Assembly: GCA_902634515.1 (NCBI GenBank)
Contig: CACPKH010000002.1
Location: 1 to 64,000 of the forward strand
Direction of reading: 5' to 3'
DNA: 64,000 nucleotides
DNA from: an uncultured Prochlorococcus sp.
GTDB taxonomy: Bacteria > Cyanobacteriota > Cyanobacteriia > PCC-6307 > Cyanobiaceae
Of the stretch, positions 23,115 to 33,203 are shown piece by piece (positions within the stretch are counted from its first letter, which is position 1; each line of letters begins with the position of its first letter). Made by a program: the position numbers and the translations under genes. The notes under the pieces were generated by a model. That model saw only the letters and a list, made by a program, of their open reading frames with translations. It was not told where the DNA came from and made no database searches.

Positions 23115-23136
23115 TCTACACTCCAAAAAGTGGATA
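23115..23136. promoter_or_regulatory. copy 2 of TCTACACTCCA-N5-TGGATA motif (upstream of ndhD)
   Basis: TCTACACTCCAaaaagTGGATA; same dyad and spacing; 11 nt before GTG 23148. Confidence 0.6.
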
Positions 23137-23147
23137 AAACTTACTAA

Positions 23148-24800
23148 GTGTTTGAATGCCTGCCAGTGACAATTTGGGCAACAATTCCTGGGTATGTGCC
23201 AGAACCTATTGGCGCTGATTTCCCTTGGTTAAGTCTTTCGATCCTTTTCCCAATTGTTGGCTCTCTACTTGTTCCATTTATTCCTGATGAAGGGGATGGG
23301 AAACAAATTCGATGGTATGCATTGGGTATAGCTTTAGTAACTTTTTTAATAACAGTTGGAGCTTTTTTGAAAGGTTATGACCCTTCTTTAGAAGGTCTAC
23401 AACTTTCTGAACGAGTTAATTGGCTTCCGGGTTTGGGCCTGACTTGGGCTGTAGGTGCTGATGGGCTTTCAATGCCTTTAATACTTTTGACAAGCTTTAT
23501 AACAGCTTTAGCTGTGCTTGCAGCATGGCCTGTGAGCTTTAAACCGAAGTTATTTTTCTTTCTAATTTTGGCAATGGACGGAGGCCAAATAGCTGTTTTT
23601 GCTGTGCAAGATATGCTCTTATTCTTTTTAGCTTGGGAACTTGAGCTATTGCCGGTTTATTTGTTGTTGGCAATTTGGGGAGGTAAAAAGCGGCAATATG
23701 CTGCAACTAAATTCATCATCTATACAGCAGGCAGCTCCGTATTTATTCTTCTAGCAGCCCTTGGGATGGGGTTTTTTGGAGACGGTACGCCTAACTTTGA
23801 ATATATTCATCTTGCTAATCAAAATTTTGGTGAGGGTTTTCAGTTGCTTTGCTATGCAGGTTTGCTAATTGCTTTTGGAGTCAAGCTGCCTGTAGTCCCA
23901 TTACATACTTGGTTACCAGATGCTCATGGAGAAGCTACTGCGCCTGTACACATGCTTTTGGCTGGGATTTTACTCAAGATGGGTGGATATGCACTGTTGA
24001 GATTTAATGCTCAATTACTTCCTGCTGCTCATGCACAGTTTGCTCCCTTATTGATTATTCTTGGGGTAATTAATATTATCTACGCTGCGCTTACTTCTTT
24101 TGCCCAGCGAAACCTTAAAAGGAAAATTGCATATAGCTCTATAAGTCATATGGGGTTTGTACTTATTGGCATAGGAAGCTTTACCTCCTTAGGCACAAGT
24201 GGGGCAATGTTGCAGATGGTAAGCCATGGATTAATTGGAGCTAGCTTATTTTTCTTGGTAGGTGCGACATATGACCGAACGCATACTCTTCAACTTGATG
24301 AGATGGGGGGAGTAGGGCAAAAAATGCGAATCATGTTTGCTTTGTGGACAGTGTGCTCTTTAGCTTCCTTAGCTTTGCCTGGGATGAGTGGATTTGTATC
24401 TGAATTAATGGTATTCACAGGATTTGTGACAGATGAAGTATACACATTGCCTTTTAGGATTGTTATCGCTGGACTAGCTGCTATTGGCGTAATACTGACT
24501 CCAATTTATTTGTTATCTATGTTGAGAGAAATCTTTTTTGGGAAAGAAAATGTTGAGCTTTTATCCAAAAGAGAGCTTATTGATGCTGAACCTAGAGAAA
24601 TTTATGTAATAGGAAGTTTGCTTGTACCAATAATTGGTATTGGCTTGTACCCAAGATTAATGACAGAGACTTATACAGCCTCAATAGATAGTTTGGTTTC
24701 AAGAGACTTGGCAGCTATTGAGAGACTTACTGAGCGGTCAGAAAATATTCCTACCAGTAAAAAACTGTATTTTTCATCTAGTTCAGCCCCTGAAATCTGA
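23148..24800 (+). CDS. ndhD: NAD(P)H-quinone oxidoreductase subunit 4 (GTG start)
   Basis: [53 protein letters not shown]. Confidence 0.93.
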   Translation: MFECLPVTIWATIPGYVPEPIGADFPWLSLSILFPIVGSLLVPFIPDEGDGKQIRWYALGIALVTFLITVGAFLKGYDPSLEGLQLSERVNWLPGLGLTWAVGADGLSMPLILLTSFITALAVLAAWPVSFKPKLFFFLILAMDGGQIAVFAVQDMLLFFLAWELELLPVYLLLAIWGGKKRQYAATKFIIYTAGSSVFILLAALGMGFFGDGTPNFEYIHLANQNFGEGFQLLCYAGLLIAFGVKLPVVPLHTWLPDAHGEATAPVHMLLAGILLKMGGYALLRFNAQLLPAAHAQFAPLLIILGVINIIYAALTSFAQRNLKRKIAYSSISHMGFVLIGIGSFTSLGTSGAMLQMVSHGLIGASLFFLVGATYDRTHTLQLDEMGGVGQKMRIMFALWTVCSLASLALPGMSGFVSELMVFTGFVTDEVYTLPFRIVIAGLAAIGVILTPIYLLSMLREIFFGKENVELLSKRELIDAEPREIYVIGSLLVPIIGIGLYPRLMTETYTASIDSLVSRDLAAIERLTERSENIPTSKKLYFSSSSAPEI

Positions 24801-24912
24801 AGTTCTTTCGGGATTATTAATTTTTAAAAATGAAGATCTCAAAACTTACTTCTTCTTTTTTCTTGCAATAGAAAATCTTTTACGTACTTTTTGTAAGGAT
24901 TATTTTTTTTTG

Positions 24913-25248
24913 ATGAGACAAATCAACTTTGCTGTGATGTTTTGCTTGGCATTACTCACTGTTTTTTTCACTTTGGAAAACACTGCGGCTACAACCGTTA
25001 ATATTTTCCCTAATGTTTCAACATCATTACCACTTCCCGTCTTGATGCTTTGCTCAGCAGGAATAGGAGCTTTAGTCGCTTGGTTCTTTGCTGGATGGAG
25101 TGGGATGCTTAGAAGCGTTGATGCACGTGAGCTTGAAAGTTCTAAACAGCGTATTCAAGAGCTTGAAAAGATTGCCTCAAATAGAAAAAATATATTGTCT
25201 TTTGGGAAGTTTTCCTCAACTCAAAATGTAGATAAAGATGTTGCTTAA
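24913..25248 (+). CDS. small two-TM membrane protein, LapA-domain-like
   Basis: Start at ATG 24913 (MRQINFAVMFCLALLTVFFTLENTAATTVN), two TM helices then a coiled C-terminus. ORF-track start 24718 overlaps the ndhD end and is rejected. Confidence 0.65.
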   Translation: MRQINFAVMFCLALLTVFFTLENTAATTVNIFPNVSTSLPLPVLMLCSAGIGALVAWFFAGWSGMLRSVDARELESSKQRIQELEKIASNRKNILSFGKFSSTQNVDKDVA

Positions 25249-25309
25249 AAGGCTTTCTATAGCACTAAACATCTAACTTAGTTAACTTTCTCGAAGAGAA
25301 GATTTTTCT

Positions 25310-26194
25310 TTGTCTATAGAAGGGATTAAAACTGCATCCTCAGGGGCGAGACTTGCTATTCGCCTCTTACAAGATGCTGCTGAAAAGGGAGAAATTGATC
25401 CTTGGGATATAGATGTAATACCTGTAGTAGATGGCTTTTTAGATCAATTAAGGCAAAGGATAAGTGCCCCAAGACAAAAAAATAATCAACTTTCTTCCCA
25501 TGGAGGAAGCTTTGAAAGGGATTTAGCCGATAGTAGTGAGGCTTTTTTAGCAGCTTCAGTATTAGTGGGTTTGAAAGCAGAAGTTCTTGAGTCAGAAACT
25601 TTTCCTGAAGAAGCTATTTTTGAAGATGATGAAATGGCTTATGAAGAGCAAGGGTGGCTTGATCCAAGATTAGATTTTCCAAGGTATCCTGAGCGCCATC
25701 TTTACCGTAGACCAGTTGCTCCCCCTCCCTTAAGGAGATCAGTATCTCTTGGAGAATTAATTGAGCAGCTAGAAACTATTGCAGAAACAATTGAATTAGA
25801 TGAACTGAAAAAGTCAAGAAGAAGAAGAGAAAAACGCTTTAGTGATAGACAAATCATAGAACAAGTCTCATCGCTTGCTCATAGAGAAAAGTTACCTGAA
25901 ACAACAGCTGCTTTAGGAATTTTTTTAAATAATTGGGAACAAGCTTTGCATTGGATTGATTTCGATGAATTAGTTTCTACTTGGAAAACAGTTGCTTCTA
26001 GTGATCTAGATACTGATCGAATAGGCGTCTTTTGGGCTCTCTTATTCTTATGTTCTCAAGGGAAAATAGATTTAGAACAAGAAAAGTTTTTATATGGGAA
26101 ATTAAAACTAAAACGAATTCTTGCACAAGGTTCTGTTGCTCAACTTCCTTTAAAAACTCTTAAAGTGACAGATGGTTCTCCGGCTGCGGCTTAG
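25310..26194 (+). CDS. scpA: segregation and condensation protein A (TTG start)
   Basis: ARLAIRLLQDAAEKGEIDPWDIDVIPVVDGFL...FLAASVLVGLKAE; ScpA-like. Confidence 0.82.
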   Translation: MSIEGIKTASSGARLAIRLLQDAAEKGEIDPWDIDVIPVVDGFLDQLRQRISAPRQKNNQLSSHGGSFERDLADSSEAFLAASVLVGLKAEVLESETFPEEAIFEDDEMAYEEQGWLDPRLDFPRYPERHLYRRPVAPPPLRRSVSLGELIEQLETIAETIELDELKKSRRRREKRFSDRQIIEQVSSLAHREKLPETTAALGIFLNNWEQALHWIDFDELVSTWKTVASSDLDTDRIGVFWALLFLCSQGKIDLEQEKFLYGKLKLKRILAQGSVAQLPLKTLKVTDGSPAAA

Positions 26195-26247
26195 TGGAAG
26201 AGGTTCATATCAGTCTATTTTATCTTCATTCCATGAATTAGACGCCT

Positions 26248-27426
26248 ATGAAGGCGATGATACTGGCGGCTGGTAAAGGAACTCGTGTCCAGCCAATCAC
26301 TCATGTGATTCCAAAGCCAATGATTCCTATCCTGCAGAAACCTGTAATGGAATTTTTGCTGGAACTGCTTAAGGAGCATGGTTTTACGGAAGTCATGGTT
26401 AATGTTTCTCATTTAGCAGAAGAGATTGAGAATTATTTTCGCGATGGCCAGAGATTTGGAGTTGAGATTGCTTATAGCTTTGAGGGTCGTATAGAAGATG
26501 GAGAATTAATAGGAGATGCTCTTGGTTCTGCAGGAGGATTAAAAAAGATTCAAGATTTTCAAGAATTTTTTGATGATACCTTTGTGGTTCTATGCGGAGA
26601 TGCGCTGATTGATTTAGATCTTTCTGAGGCTGTCAAAAGTCATAAAGAAAAAGGTGCTTTAGCTACTTTGATTACTAAGAAAGTGTCTAAAGAACAAGTT
26701 AGTAGTTATGGAGTTGTTGTTACAGATAAAGAGAATAGAGTAAAAGCTTTTCAAGAAAAGCCATCGGTTGAAAATGCTTTAAGTGACATGATTAATACAG
26801 GCATATATCTTTTTGAACCTCAAATTTTTGAGCACATTCCTTCAAATAAACCATTTGATATCGGATCTGATTTATTCCCTAAACTTGTTGAAATTGGCGC
26901 TCCATTCTATGCTTTGCCGATGGACTTTGAGTGGGTTGATATTGGTAAAGTGCCAGATTATTGGAAAGCAATTAGAAGCGTACTTTTAGGTGATCTCCGT
27001 CAAGTTGATATTCCTGGGAAGGAGGTTAGGCCTGGAGTTTTTGTTGGTTTAAATGTTGCTGCTAATTGGGATAAAATTAATGTTAAAGGACCAATTTATG
27101 TAGGAGGTATGAGTCGAATAGAAGATGGAGCAACAATTATTGGTCCTTCAATGATTGGTCCAAGTTGTTGTATTTGCGAGGGAGCAACTATAGACAATTC
27201 AATTATTTTTGACTATTCACGAATTGGTTCAGGAGTTCAGCTTCTTGAAAAATTAGTTTTTGGAAGATACTGCGTTGATAAAAATGGTGATCACTTTGAT
27301 TTGCAAGAAGCTGCGCTTGATTGGTTGATTACTGATGCTAGAAGACAAGATCTAGGAGAACCTTCTCCTCAGCAAAAAGCTATGGCTCAATTATTAGGCA
27401 CTGATTTAATTGGAGCTACAAATTGA
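26248..27426 (+). CDS. sugar-phosphate nucleotidyltransferase (mannose-1-phosphate guanylyltransferase-like)
   Basis: MKAMILAAGKGTRVQPITHVIPKPMIPI; C-terminal hexapeptide-repeat-like segment. Confidence 0.88.
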   Translation: MKAMILAAGKGTRVQPITHVIPKPMIPILQKPVMEFLLELLKEHGFTEVMVNVSHLAEEIENYFRDGQRFGVEIAYSFEGRIEDGELIGDALGSAGGLKKIQDFQEFFDDTFVVLCGDALIDLDLSEAVKSHKEKGALATLITKKVSKEQVSSYGVVVTDKENRVKAFQEKPSVENALSDMINTGIYLFEPQIFEHIPSNKPFDIGSDLFPKLVEIGAPFYALPMDFEWVDIGKVPDYWKAIRSVLLGDLRQVDIPGKEVRPGVFVGLNVAANWDKINVKGPIYVGGMSRIEDGATIIGPSMIGPSCCICEGATIDNSIIFDYSRIGSGVQLLEKLVFGRYCVDKNGDHFDLQEAALDWLITDARRQDLGEPSPQQKAMAQLLGTDLIGATN

Positions 27427-28336
27427 TATTTGCTTGATCAAGAATAGTTGGAATTAAACTTTCTGCTTTTATAGCCATTAGGTGCACACCCTTGCAAATT
27501 CCGGTATAACTTTTCACTTGCTCCGCAGCTATATTTATGCCTTCTTGAAGAGGATTATTTGCATTTTCTAGTCTGCTTAGAATAGATTTTGGGATACATG
27601 CTCCTGGAACAAACTTATTAATAAAATTTGCATTCTTCTCAGATTTTAATAGAAATACTCCTGCAAGCACTGGCAATTCAAGAGGTTCTGCTATCTCTTT
27701 GCAAAAACTTTCAAGAGTGCTTGGGTCCATAACCATTTGTGTTTGCAAAAAACGAGCCCCAGCATTTTTTTTTCTTTCTAATCTTTTTTGTAAACTTTTA
27801 AAATTTGGACAATTTGGATCTGCTGCTGCACCAGGGAACAAATTGATTTTTCCATCTGCTAGTGATCCAGATACAGGGTCTTTACCTTTATTGAGATTCG
27901 AGACTTCCTGTAATAATTTTATCGATTCATAATCATGCACTGGCCTCGCATTTGGTTGATCTCCAGCTTGTACTGGGTCTCCTGTAAGACATAAGACATT
28001 TTTAATACCAAGAGCATGGGCGCCAAGTAATTCTGCTTGTATTCCAATACGATTTTTATCTCTGCAAGCTATTTGAAGAATAGGCTCTAACTCAGCTTCT
28101 AAAAGTAATTTACAAAGTGCAAGAGAGCTCATTTTCATAATTGCTCTGCTGCCATCGGTCACATTTATTGCATGCACTCTTCCAGCAAGAGTTTGGGCTG
28201 TTGCAATTGCCTTAGATGCGTCGCCTCCTCTTGGCGGCATAATTTCAGCTGTGACTGTTACTCCTTCTGATTCCAGAGAGGATTGAAGAACGGAATTCAA
28301 TGTTTTTCTTATTTGATAATAACTATCGCTTATCAA
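27416..28336 (-). CDS. metF: methylenetetrahydrofolate reductase
   Basis: VTAEIMPPRGGD, AINVTDGSRAIMKMSSLALC, ITCRD-like IACRDKNRIGIQAELLGAHALGIKNVLCLTGDPVQAGDQP. Confidence 0.88.
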   Translation of the reverse strand: MISDSYYQIRKTLNSVLQSSLESEGVTVTAEIMPPRGGDASKAIATAQTLAGRVHAINVTDGSRAIMKMSSLALCKLLLEAELEPILQIACRDKNRIGIQAELLGAHALGIKNVLCLTGDPVQAGDQPNARPVHDYESIKLLQEVSNLNKGKDPVSGSLADGKINLFPGAAADPNCPNFKSLQKRLERKKNAGARFLQTQMVMDPSTLESFCKEIAEPLELPVLAGVFLLKSEKNANFINKFVPGACIPKSILSRLENANNPLQEGINIAAEQVKSYTGICKGVHLMAIKAESLIPTILDQANINL

Positions 28337-28382
28337 ACAGCCTAGTTTGCCTAATATGAATTAAATAAGTTGATTAGGGGGC

Positions 28383-28667
28383 ATGTTTACAGGAGATTTT
28401 TCAAATTCAGCTCAAATGTCCCTATCTGCTAGGGAGATGGAAATTATTGAATTGGTTGCCGATGGCTTAACAAATCAAGAAATAGCTCAAAAATTAACCA
28501 TTAGCAAAAGAACTGTTGATAATCATGTCAGTAACATGTTTACAAAGACAGGTTCTAAAAACCGTGTAGCCCTTTTAAATTGGGCTATGGATCATGGGAA
28601 AATCTGCCGAGATGGATTTAATTGCTGTTCTTTGCCCGACGACGAAGAGGTTTCTTCTTCTGAGTAG
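28383..28667 (+). CDS. stand-alone LuxR-type HTH regulator, PedR-like
   Basis: LSAREMEIIELVADGLTNQEIAQKLTISKRTVDNHVSNMFTKTG; C-terminal CRDGFNCC. Confidence 0.82.
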   Translation: MFTGDFSNSAQMSLSAREMEIIELVADGLTNQEIAQKLTISKRTVDNHVSNMFTKTGSKNRVALLNWAMDHGKICRDGFNCCSLPDDEEVSSSE

Positions 28668-28812
28668 TGATATTAGTGAAATATAAATCTGGCAAATCCA
28701 TTAAGGAGTATTCGTCTTGCTGAAGTTGAAGAAGTTCTGCGTATGCCAAGCAGGCCTCTTTATCTGTGCAGGTAACACGGAGTATGCCGTCAATGTCATA
28801 TAAGCCGAACAA
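28618..28812 (-). CDS. small conserved-type hypothetical protein (TTG start with AGGAGG SD)
   Basis: Minus strand reads TTGAGGAGGTTTATC-TTG-TTCGGC; the perfect SD supports a start at 28812 giving (M)FGLYDIDGILRVTCTDKEACLAYAELLQL..., shorter than the 28842 ORF. Confidence 0.65.
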   Translation of the reverse strand: MFGLYDIDGILRVTCTDKEACLAYAELLQLQQDEYSLMDLPDLYFTNITTQKKKPLRRRAKNSN

Positions 28813-28902
28813 GATAAACCTCCTCAAGCTCGTATTGATCAAGCAGAGATTGCAAGATTCATTGAAATATAAATAGAATCTAAAGGATTTCGAGCCCTTT
28901 TA

Positions 28903-29403
28903 CTAGTCTAGGTTGAAAATTTTTAGTTCTTTGAGTGACCAATTGGATATTGGCAATCTAGCTAATGCTGCATTTGACAAGTGCTTTTGTCCAGTTATTT
29001 CCTCTCCACACCAATTAGGAGTGCTAACAATAGATTGAGAATTTTCTAATTCAACTTCTGCAATTTTCAATGGGTAATTCTTATCTTGAAAACAATCTAT
29101 GACCCAAGAAGCATTATTGAAGTTCAGATTGAATCTTATTTTTTTCAACTTATGATTTAGGTTATTCCAAATTGACTCTGCATCTTCAATTGGAATCTTG
29201 TATTCGAATTCAGTATTTATAGTTCCATTTAAAGAACTTTTTAATCCTATAAAAGACTGTTTATTATCAATAATTCTTACCCTTACCACCCATTCTTCAA
29301 AATTAATAGATAAATAACCTTGTCGAATTTGCATCGAAGAAATTGCATGTTCTTTCCAGTCATCACCTGTTACAAGAAACCTTTTTTCAATCTCAAGTGC
29401 CAT
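28903..29403 (-). CDS. CYTH-domain (triphosphate tunnel metalloenzyme) protein
   Basis: MALEIEKRFLV motif; IRQGYLS; VRVR; LKIAEVELE. Confidence 0.88.
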   Translation of the reverse strand: MALEIEKRFLVTGDDWKEHAISSMQIRQGYLSINFEEWVVRVRIIDNKQSFIGLKSSLNGTINTEFEYKIPIEDAESIWNNLNHKLKKIRFNLNFNNASWVIDCFQDKNYPLKIAEVELENSQSIVSTPNWCGEEITGQKHLSNAALARLPISNWSLKELKIFNLD

Positions 29404-29409
29404 ATTATT

Positions 29410-30321
29410 TCAAGAAGATTCTGAATCTTTGATTAAGCTCCCTGCCCAATGAAGTTTTTGTGTAAGTGTTTTGTAATAAGAGGCACTTTGTTCGAGAATT
29501 AGCATTTGAGCATTATCTTTGGATTTATTTATTAAACAGCTATCTCCTGGAGAAAGAAGGTGACTACTTACTCCGTCTTGCCATAGCTTGACTTTTCTAG
29601 TTTGATTTCCCTTGGGCTTAATAATTATTCTTGATCCAGCTGGCACGACAAGAGGTCTAGTAGACAGGCTCATAGGGCAAATAGCGCTGACTATAATTGC
29701 TTCTATTTCTGGATGAAGTATTGGTCCTCCTGTAGCCATAGCATATGCTGTTGAGCCTGTTGGCGAAGATACAATTAAGCCATCTCCTTTATAAGTATCA
29801 ACAATTTCACCATCAATCTCTACCTCTAAAGAACATGTCGGAGATATTTCATCTCTATCTGAACGGAAATAAAAATCATTTAATGCCCAGAAACTTTTTT
29901 GTGTACTAATTTTAGAATTAATGGATTGGATATTGATATTTGCTTGCAGCATCATTCTTTCTTGAATTGCGAAGTGATCTTGTTGAATCTTTTCCCAAAG
30001 ATTCTTGCTATTTAATAATTTTTTATCATGACTGAGAAAACCAAGAGTTCCACCAACGTTAAAACTTAAAATCGGAACTTTGTGACTTGCAAGATGACGT
30101 GCTGCCCCTAAGACTGTTCCATCTCCTCCTAAAACAACTGCCAAGTCAGCCATTCTCACTTTACTTTGAATGTTCTTTACTAATTTTTTTGTTTCCTTTG
30201 TGCTATCGAATGTTAGTACTTTCTTTCCTTTTGATTCTAAGATATTGGCAGAATTAATTGCCTCATTATGTGCGATCTTATTATTTGATTTATATATTAT
30301 CCAGATATAATCAAGATTCAT
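29410..30321 (-). CDS. nadK: NAD kinase
   Basis: LAVVLGGDGTVLGAARHLA; GTLGFLS; GDGLIVSSPTGSTAYAMATGGPI. Confidence 0.95.
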   Translation of the reverse strand: MNLDYIWIIYKSNNKIAHNEAINSANILESKGKKVLTFDSTKETKKLVKNIQSKVRMADLAVVLGGDGTVLGAARHLASHKVPILSFNVGGTLGFLSHDKKLLNSKNLWEKIQQDHFAIQERMMLQANINIQSINSKISTQKSFWALNDFYFRSDRDEISPTCSLEVEIDGEIVDTYKGDGLIVSSPTGSTAYAMATGGPILHPEIEAIIVSAICPMSLSTRPLVVPAGSRIIIKPKGNQTRKVKLWQDGVSSHLLSPGDSCLINKSKDNAQMLILEQSASYYKTLTQKLHWAGSLIKDSESS

Positions 30322-30334
30322 TTTTATTTTTAAA

Positions 30335-30649
30335 TTACCATTTAAGCAAGTTAAAGCTCTCCATATCTACTGTAGTTCTATTTCTATATAGTGATATTAG
30401 AATTGCAAGTCCAACAGCAGCTTCTGCTGCTGCAACTGTAATCACAAATACAGTGAAGACTTGACCTCTAATTAATGATCCATCAAGATATGAGGAGAAT
30501 GACATTAGGTTAATATTTACTGCATTTAACATTAATTCTATACTCATCAATACACGAACAGCATTCCTACTATTGATAAGTCCCCATACACCAATGCAGA
30601 AAAGGATTGAAGCTATTAATAAATATCCTTGAAGAGGTACTGGAGTCAT
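30335..30649 (-). CDS. ndhE: NAD(P)H-quinone oxidoreductase subunit 4L
   Basis: NuoK-like: [30 protein letters not shown]. Confidence 0.95.
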   Translation of the reverse strand: MTPVPLQGYLLIASILFCIGVWGLINSRNAVRVLMSIELMLNAVNINLMSFSSYLDGSLIRGQVFTVFVITVAAAEAAVGLAILISLYRNRTTVDMESFNLLKW

Positions 30650-30664
30650 TAAGTTAAAAACAGA

Positions 30665-31267
30665 TTAGTTTGAGCTTTGTTCTAGAAGAATTGGATCATT
30701 CGATTTTTCAATAAGATTTTGATCAACGGAATCGCCTGTAGCAATGTCAGTATTTAATACATCTCTTCTTGCTAAAACAATTGCTCCAATCATAGCCATT
30801 AGTAGTAGTACTGATGCTACTTCAAATGGGAGTAAGTAATCAGTAAATAAATGTTCTCCTATCCTTTCTGTAGATAACTCACCAATTGCACTTGGACCAG
30901 GTAAATTCCAGTTAGTAGTTAAATCAACCCTCAGAAGTAGAAATAACAAGCCTGTGCAAACTAATCCTGATAGAACTTTTCTTGTTCTTAACCCTTTAAT
31001 TTGTTTGAGCTCTTCTTTTTTATTAACTAACATTATTGCAAAAAGTATTAATACATTTACAGCTCCTACATAAACAAGTACCTGTGCTGCGGCTACGAAA
31101 CTTGCATTGAGTAAGAGATATAAACCGGCTACTCCCATAAATACTCCACCAAGTAAGAAGGCTGAGTAAACAATATTTTTTAATAAAACAACTCCTAGCG
31201 CACCAAGTATTACTACAGATCCAAGGATAAGAAAGCAGATTTGTTCAGTACTACTAGCAATATTCAT
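30665..31267 (-). CDS. ndhG: NAD(P)H-quinone oxidoreductase subunit 6
   Basis: NuoJ-like: VLLKNIVYSAFLLGGVFMGVAGLYLLLNASFVAAAQVLVYVGAVNVLILFAIML. Confidence 0.95.
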   Translation of the reverse strand: MNIASSTEQICFLILGSVVILGALGVVLLKNIVYSAFLLGGVFMGVAGLYLLLNASFVAAAQVLVYVGAVNVLILFAIMLVNKKEELKQIKGLRTRKVLSGLVCTGLLFLLLRVDLTTNWNLPGPSAIGELSTERIGEHLFTDYLLPFEVASVLLLMAMIGAIVLARRDVLNTDIATGDSVDQNLIEKSNDPILLEQSSN

Positions 31268-31909
31268 TTAGTTTACTTCCTCCTTTGTATTAGAAATAGA
31301 TGCAATTTCTCCCTCTTTGCTTGATTCTTGTTTCATCCAATCTAATACTTCCGCAGGTAATTTCCCTGCACGAGGGTCTTTATTAGGTACTTCATGAGGA
31401 TCCATAATGCCTTGAGGAAGGTACCCCAGCTCTCTGAGTGGTTTAACAGATGGATCAGTAGTCACACTTGTTGGGAGTCGACCTAGGGCTACATTGTCAA
31501 AATTCAGACTATGCCTATCAAAGGAGGCTAATTCATATTCCTCTGTCATCGAAAGGCAATTGGTTGGACAGTACTCAACACAGTTCCCACAAAATATGCA
31601 AACACCAAAATCAATTGAATAATTTCTTAGCTCTTTCTTTTTTGTTTCCTTATTCATTACCCAATCAACGACTGGAAGATTTATTGGGCAGACTCTTACA
31701 CATACTTCACAAGCTATACATTTATCGAATTCATAATGAATTCTGCCTCGATATCTTTCTGAAGGGATAAGCTTCTCATAGGGATATTGAACCGTTATTG
31801 GCCTTCGACCCATATGATCAAAGGTAACTGCCAAACCCTGCAGCAGGTACTTGCCTGCACTTATTGCATTTTGGGTGTAATCAGCAACTTGTCGAAAGAA
31901 TCCAGTCAT
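31268..31909 (-). CDS. ndhI: NAD(P)H-quinone oxidoreductase subunit I
   Basis: Two 4Fe-4S motifs [16 protein letters not shown] and [24 protein letters not shown]. Confidence 0.96.
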   Translation of the reverse strand: MTGFFRQVADYTQNAISAGKYLLQGLAVTFDHMGRRPITVQYPYEKLIPSERYRGRIHYEFDKCIACEVCVRVCPINLPVVDWVMNKETKKKELRNYSIDFGVCIFCGNCVEYCPTNCLSMTEEYELASFDRHSLNFDNVALGRLPTSVTTDPSVKPLRELGYLPQGIMDPHEVPNKDPRAGKLPAEVLDWMKQESSKEGEIASISNTKEEVN

Positions 31910-32006
31910 TTAATTTCAAACAAAATACCGATTAAAAGCTTTGCATTAATTTTACAAGGCATTTCAACTGGCTAAGTGTTATTACTTATAATAATTATGT
32001 TTTGAA

Positions 32007-33125
32007 TCATCCTCCAAATGCTATAGGGAATGCAAGTTTTAATGCAGCTGTAAAAAGTAAATTCACCAGTGAAATAGGTAATAAAAACTTCCAACCCAAA
32101 TCTAGTAATTGGTCAATTCTTACTCTTGGAGTTGTCCATCTCAGCAAGATTGCTAAGAAAACTAATAAGTAAGTTTTGATTATTGTCATGACAATTCCAA
32201 TAGACCCTGTAAAGACTTGAACTAAAGGAGTATCAACATTTTGTCCTAGCAAGTTTGCGATCCATTCAACTGGAAATGGAAAGCCCCAACCCCCTAAATA
32301 GAGAACCGAAACTAATAAGGCAGATAAAACCAAATTGATATAACTTCCAAGATAGAAAAGAGCAAATTTCATGCCTGCGTATTCAGTTTGATATCCAGCG
32401 ACTAATTCTTCTTCTGCTTCAGGAAGATCAAATGGTAGCCTTTCGCATTCTGCAAGAGCACATATCCAGAAAATAACAAAACCTACAGGTTGTCTCCAAA
32501 TATTCCAACTTAGAAATCCAAAACTATTTTGCTGATTAACAATATCAATTGTGCTAAGGGAATTGCTCATCATGACTACTGCTAAAACTGATAAAGCAAG
32601 AGGAATTTCATAACTGATTGATTGAGCAGCAGCTCTTAGGCCTCCTAGCAGTGAATATTTATTATTTGAGGCGTAGCCACTCATTAATAATCCAATTGGT
32701 TGAATGCTACTAAGAGCTATCCATAGGAAGATACCTATGCCAACGTTGCTGATGAGTAAGTTTTGCCCAAAGGGAACAATTAACCAAGAAAGAATAACTG
32801 GAATTAAAACTAGGATTGGTCCAAGAGTGAAAAGTAACCCATCCGCCTTAGCTGGAATTACGTCTTCTTTTACAAGTAACTTGAGACCATCAGCCATTGG
32901 CTGAAGTACTCCTAATGCGCCTGCATATTCAGGCCCAATTCGTTGTTGTGCTGCAGCTGATACCTTTCTTTCTAGCCAAACAGTTACCAATACTCCTATT
33001 AATGCTGATGAAAGTACCAATAGCATTGGTAGAGGTAACCAAAGAATATGAGAGATCTCTGAGGAAATGCCAAATCCTTGAAGAAGGTTGTTGAAACTCA
33101 ATTCAAGATCTAGACCAGTATTCAC
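32007..33125 (-). CDS. ndhA: NAD(P)H-quinone oxidoreductase subunit 1
   Basis: [66 protein letters not shown]. Confidence 0.96.
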   Translation of the reverse strand: MNTGLDLELSFNNLLQGFGISSEISHILWLPLPMLLVLSSALIGVLVTVWLERKVSAAAQQRIGPEYAGALGVLQPMADGLKLLVKEDVIPAKADGLLFTLGPILVLIPVILSWLIVPFGQNLLISNVGIGIFLWIALSSIQPIGLLMSGYASNNKYSLLGGLRAAAQSISYEIPLALSVLAVVMMSNSLSTIDIVNQQNSFGFLSWNIWRQPVGFVIFWICALAECERLPFDLPEAEEELVAGYQTEYAGMKFALFYLGSYINLVLSALLVSVLYLGGWGFPFPVEWIANLLGQNVDTPLVQVFTGSIGIVMTIIKTYLLVFLAILLRWTTPRVRIDQLLDLGWKFLLPISLVNLLFTAALKLAFPIAFGG

Positions 33126-33203
33126 TTCGAAAACTATTACTCATATAAGACTAGTAAATATTTCAATGATTTTCCGATTTTTAAAACACTTTTCTTACTG
33201 AGA

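Noticed and set aside
24718-24912. Upstream part of ORF 24718..25248
   Set aside because: Overlaps the ndhD 3' end out of frame; the plausible protein starts at ATG 24913.
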